In this document: positions 5,853 to 5,882 of the stretch, piece after piece
How the letters are laid out: each line of letters starts with the position of its first letter
Numbering within the stretch: the first letter of the stretch is position 1
Source of the DNA: an uncultured Clostridia bacterium
Lineage (GTDB): Bacteria > Bacillota > Clostridia > TANB77 > CAG-508
Direction: 5' to 3'
Length of the DNA: 5,882 nucleotides
NCBI GenBank assembly: GCA_944390305.1
Contig: CALXPX010000077.1
Coordinates: forward strand, 1-5,882
Made by a program: the position numbers and the translations under genes
Notes under the pieces: model-generated
Seen by the model: only the letters and a program-made list of their open reading frames with translations
The model's database searches: none
Told to the model about the DNA's origin: nothing

Positions 5853-5882
5853 GTGAGATATAGTGATGAATTATTAGAAGAA
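5853..5882 (+). CDS. 5' end of a truncated gene, possibly dnaG (DNA primase)
   Basis: Ten codons are visible, starting GTG at 5853 and reading M-RYSDELLEE before the window ends. AGAAGGA (5837-5843) lies 9 nt upstream and supports this start. An ATG at 5866 is in another frame and hits a stop after three codons, and TTG 5844 abuts the ribosome site. From memory, clostridial DNA primases often begin with a similar RYSDEL/I-EE sequence, and the upstream sigma-H-like promoter fits a dnaG-sigA operon, since sigA in B. subtilis has a sigma-H promoter. Ten residues are not enough to identify the product; that a gene starts here is much surer than its name. Confidence 0.55.
   Translation, partial: MRYSDELLEE

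Overview
The window comes from an AT-rich, low-GC Gram-positive spore former, most likely a member of the Clostridia. Four features point there. There is a full-length SpoIVA, a protein confined to endospore formers. There is an LPXTG-type cell-wall-anchored surface protein. There is a CarD/CdnL-type RNA polymerase partner. Ribosome binding sites are strong purine-rich GGAGG types, and every complete gene ends in TAA. The species cannot be named from the sequence.

Layout. Positions 1-208 hold no gene that I can support, only a stem-loop (about 101-132) placed to terminate spoIVA. spoIVA (209-1690) is on the minus strand. A 162-bp divergent region (1691-1852) carries a sigma-E-like promoter facing spoIVA and an extended -10 promoter facing the plus-strand genes. 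Next comes a tightly coupled pair: a UDPGP/UAP1-family nucleotidyltransferase (1853-3112) and a left-handed beta-helix protein resembling the acetyltransferase half of GlmU (3093-3767), overlapping by 20 bp. After a 68-bp gap lies a sortase-type surface protein (3836-4930) with a coiled coil and a Big_2 Ig-like domain, closed by a strong intrinsic terminator (4949-4982). carD (5107-5682) is a separate unit with its own consensus promoter, a TTG start and its own terminator. The last 160 bp hold a long inverted repeat, an exact match to the sigma-H promoter consensus, and the first ten codons of another gene, possibly dnaG.

How the genes may work together. SpoIVA builds the base layer of the spore coat in the mother cell. 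The nucleotidyltransferase/beta-helix pair looks like a GlmU activity split over two polypeptides, with a eukaryote-like UAP1 enzyme in place of the usual bacterial uridyltransferase domain. It would feed UDP-amino-sugars into envelope polymers, but substrates cannot be read from sequence. CarD and the possible dnaG (often upstream of sigA) are core transcription/replication functions. The sigma-E-like and sigma-H-like promoters are the clearest developmental control signals here. I see no mobile element, CRISPR array, tRNA or rRNA.
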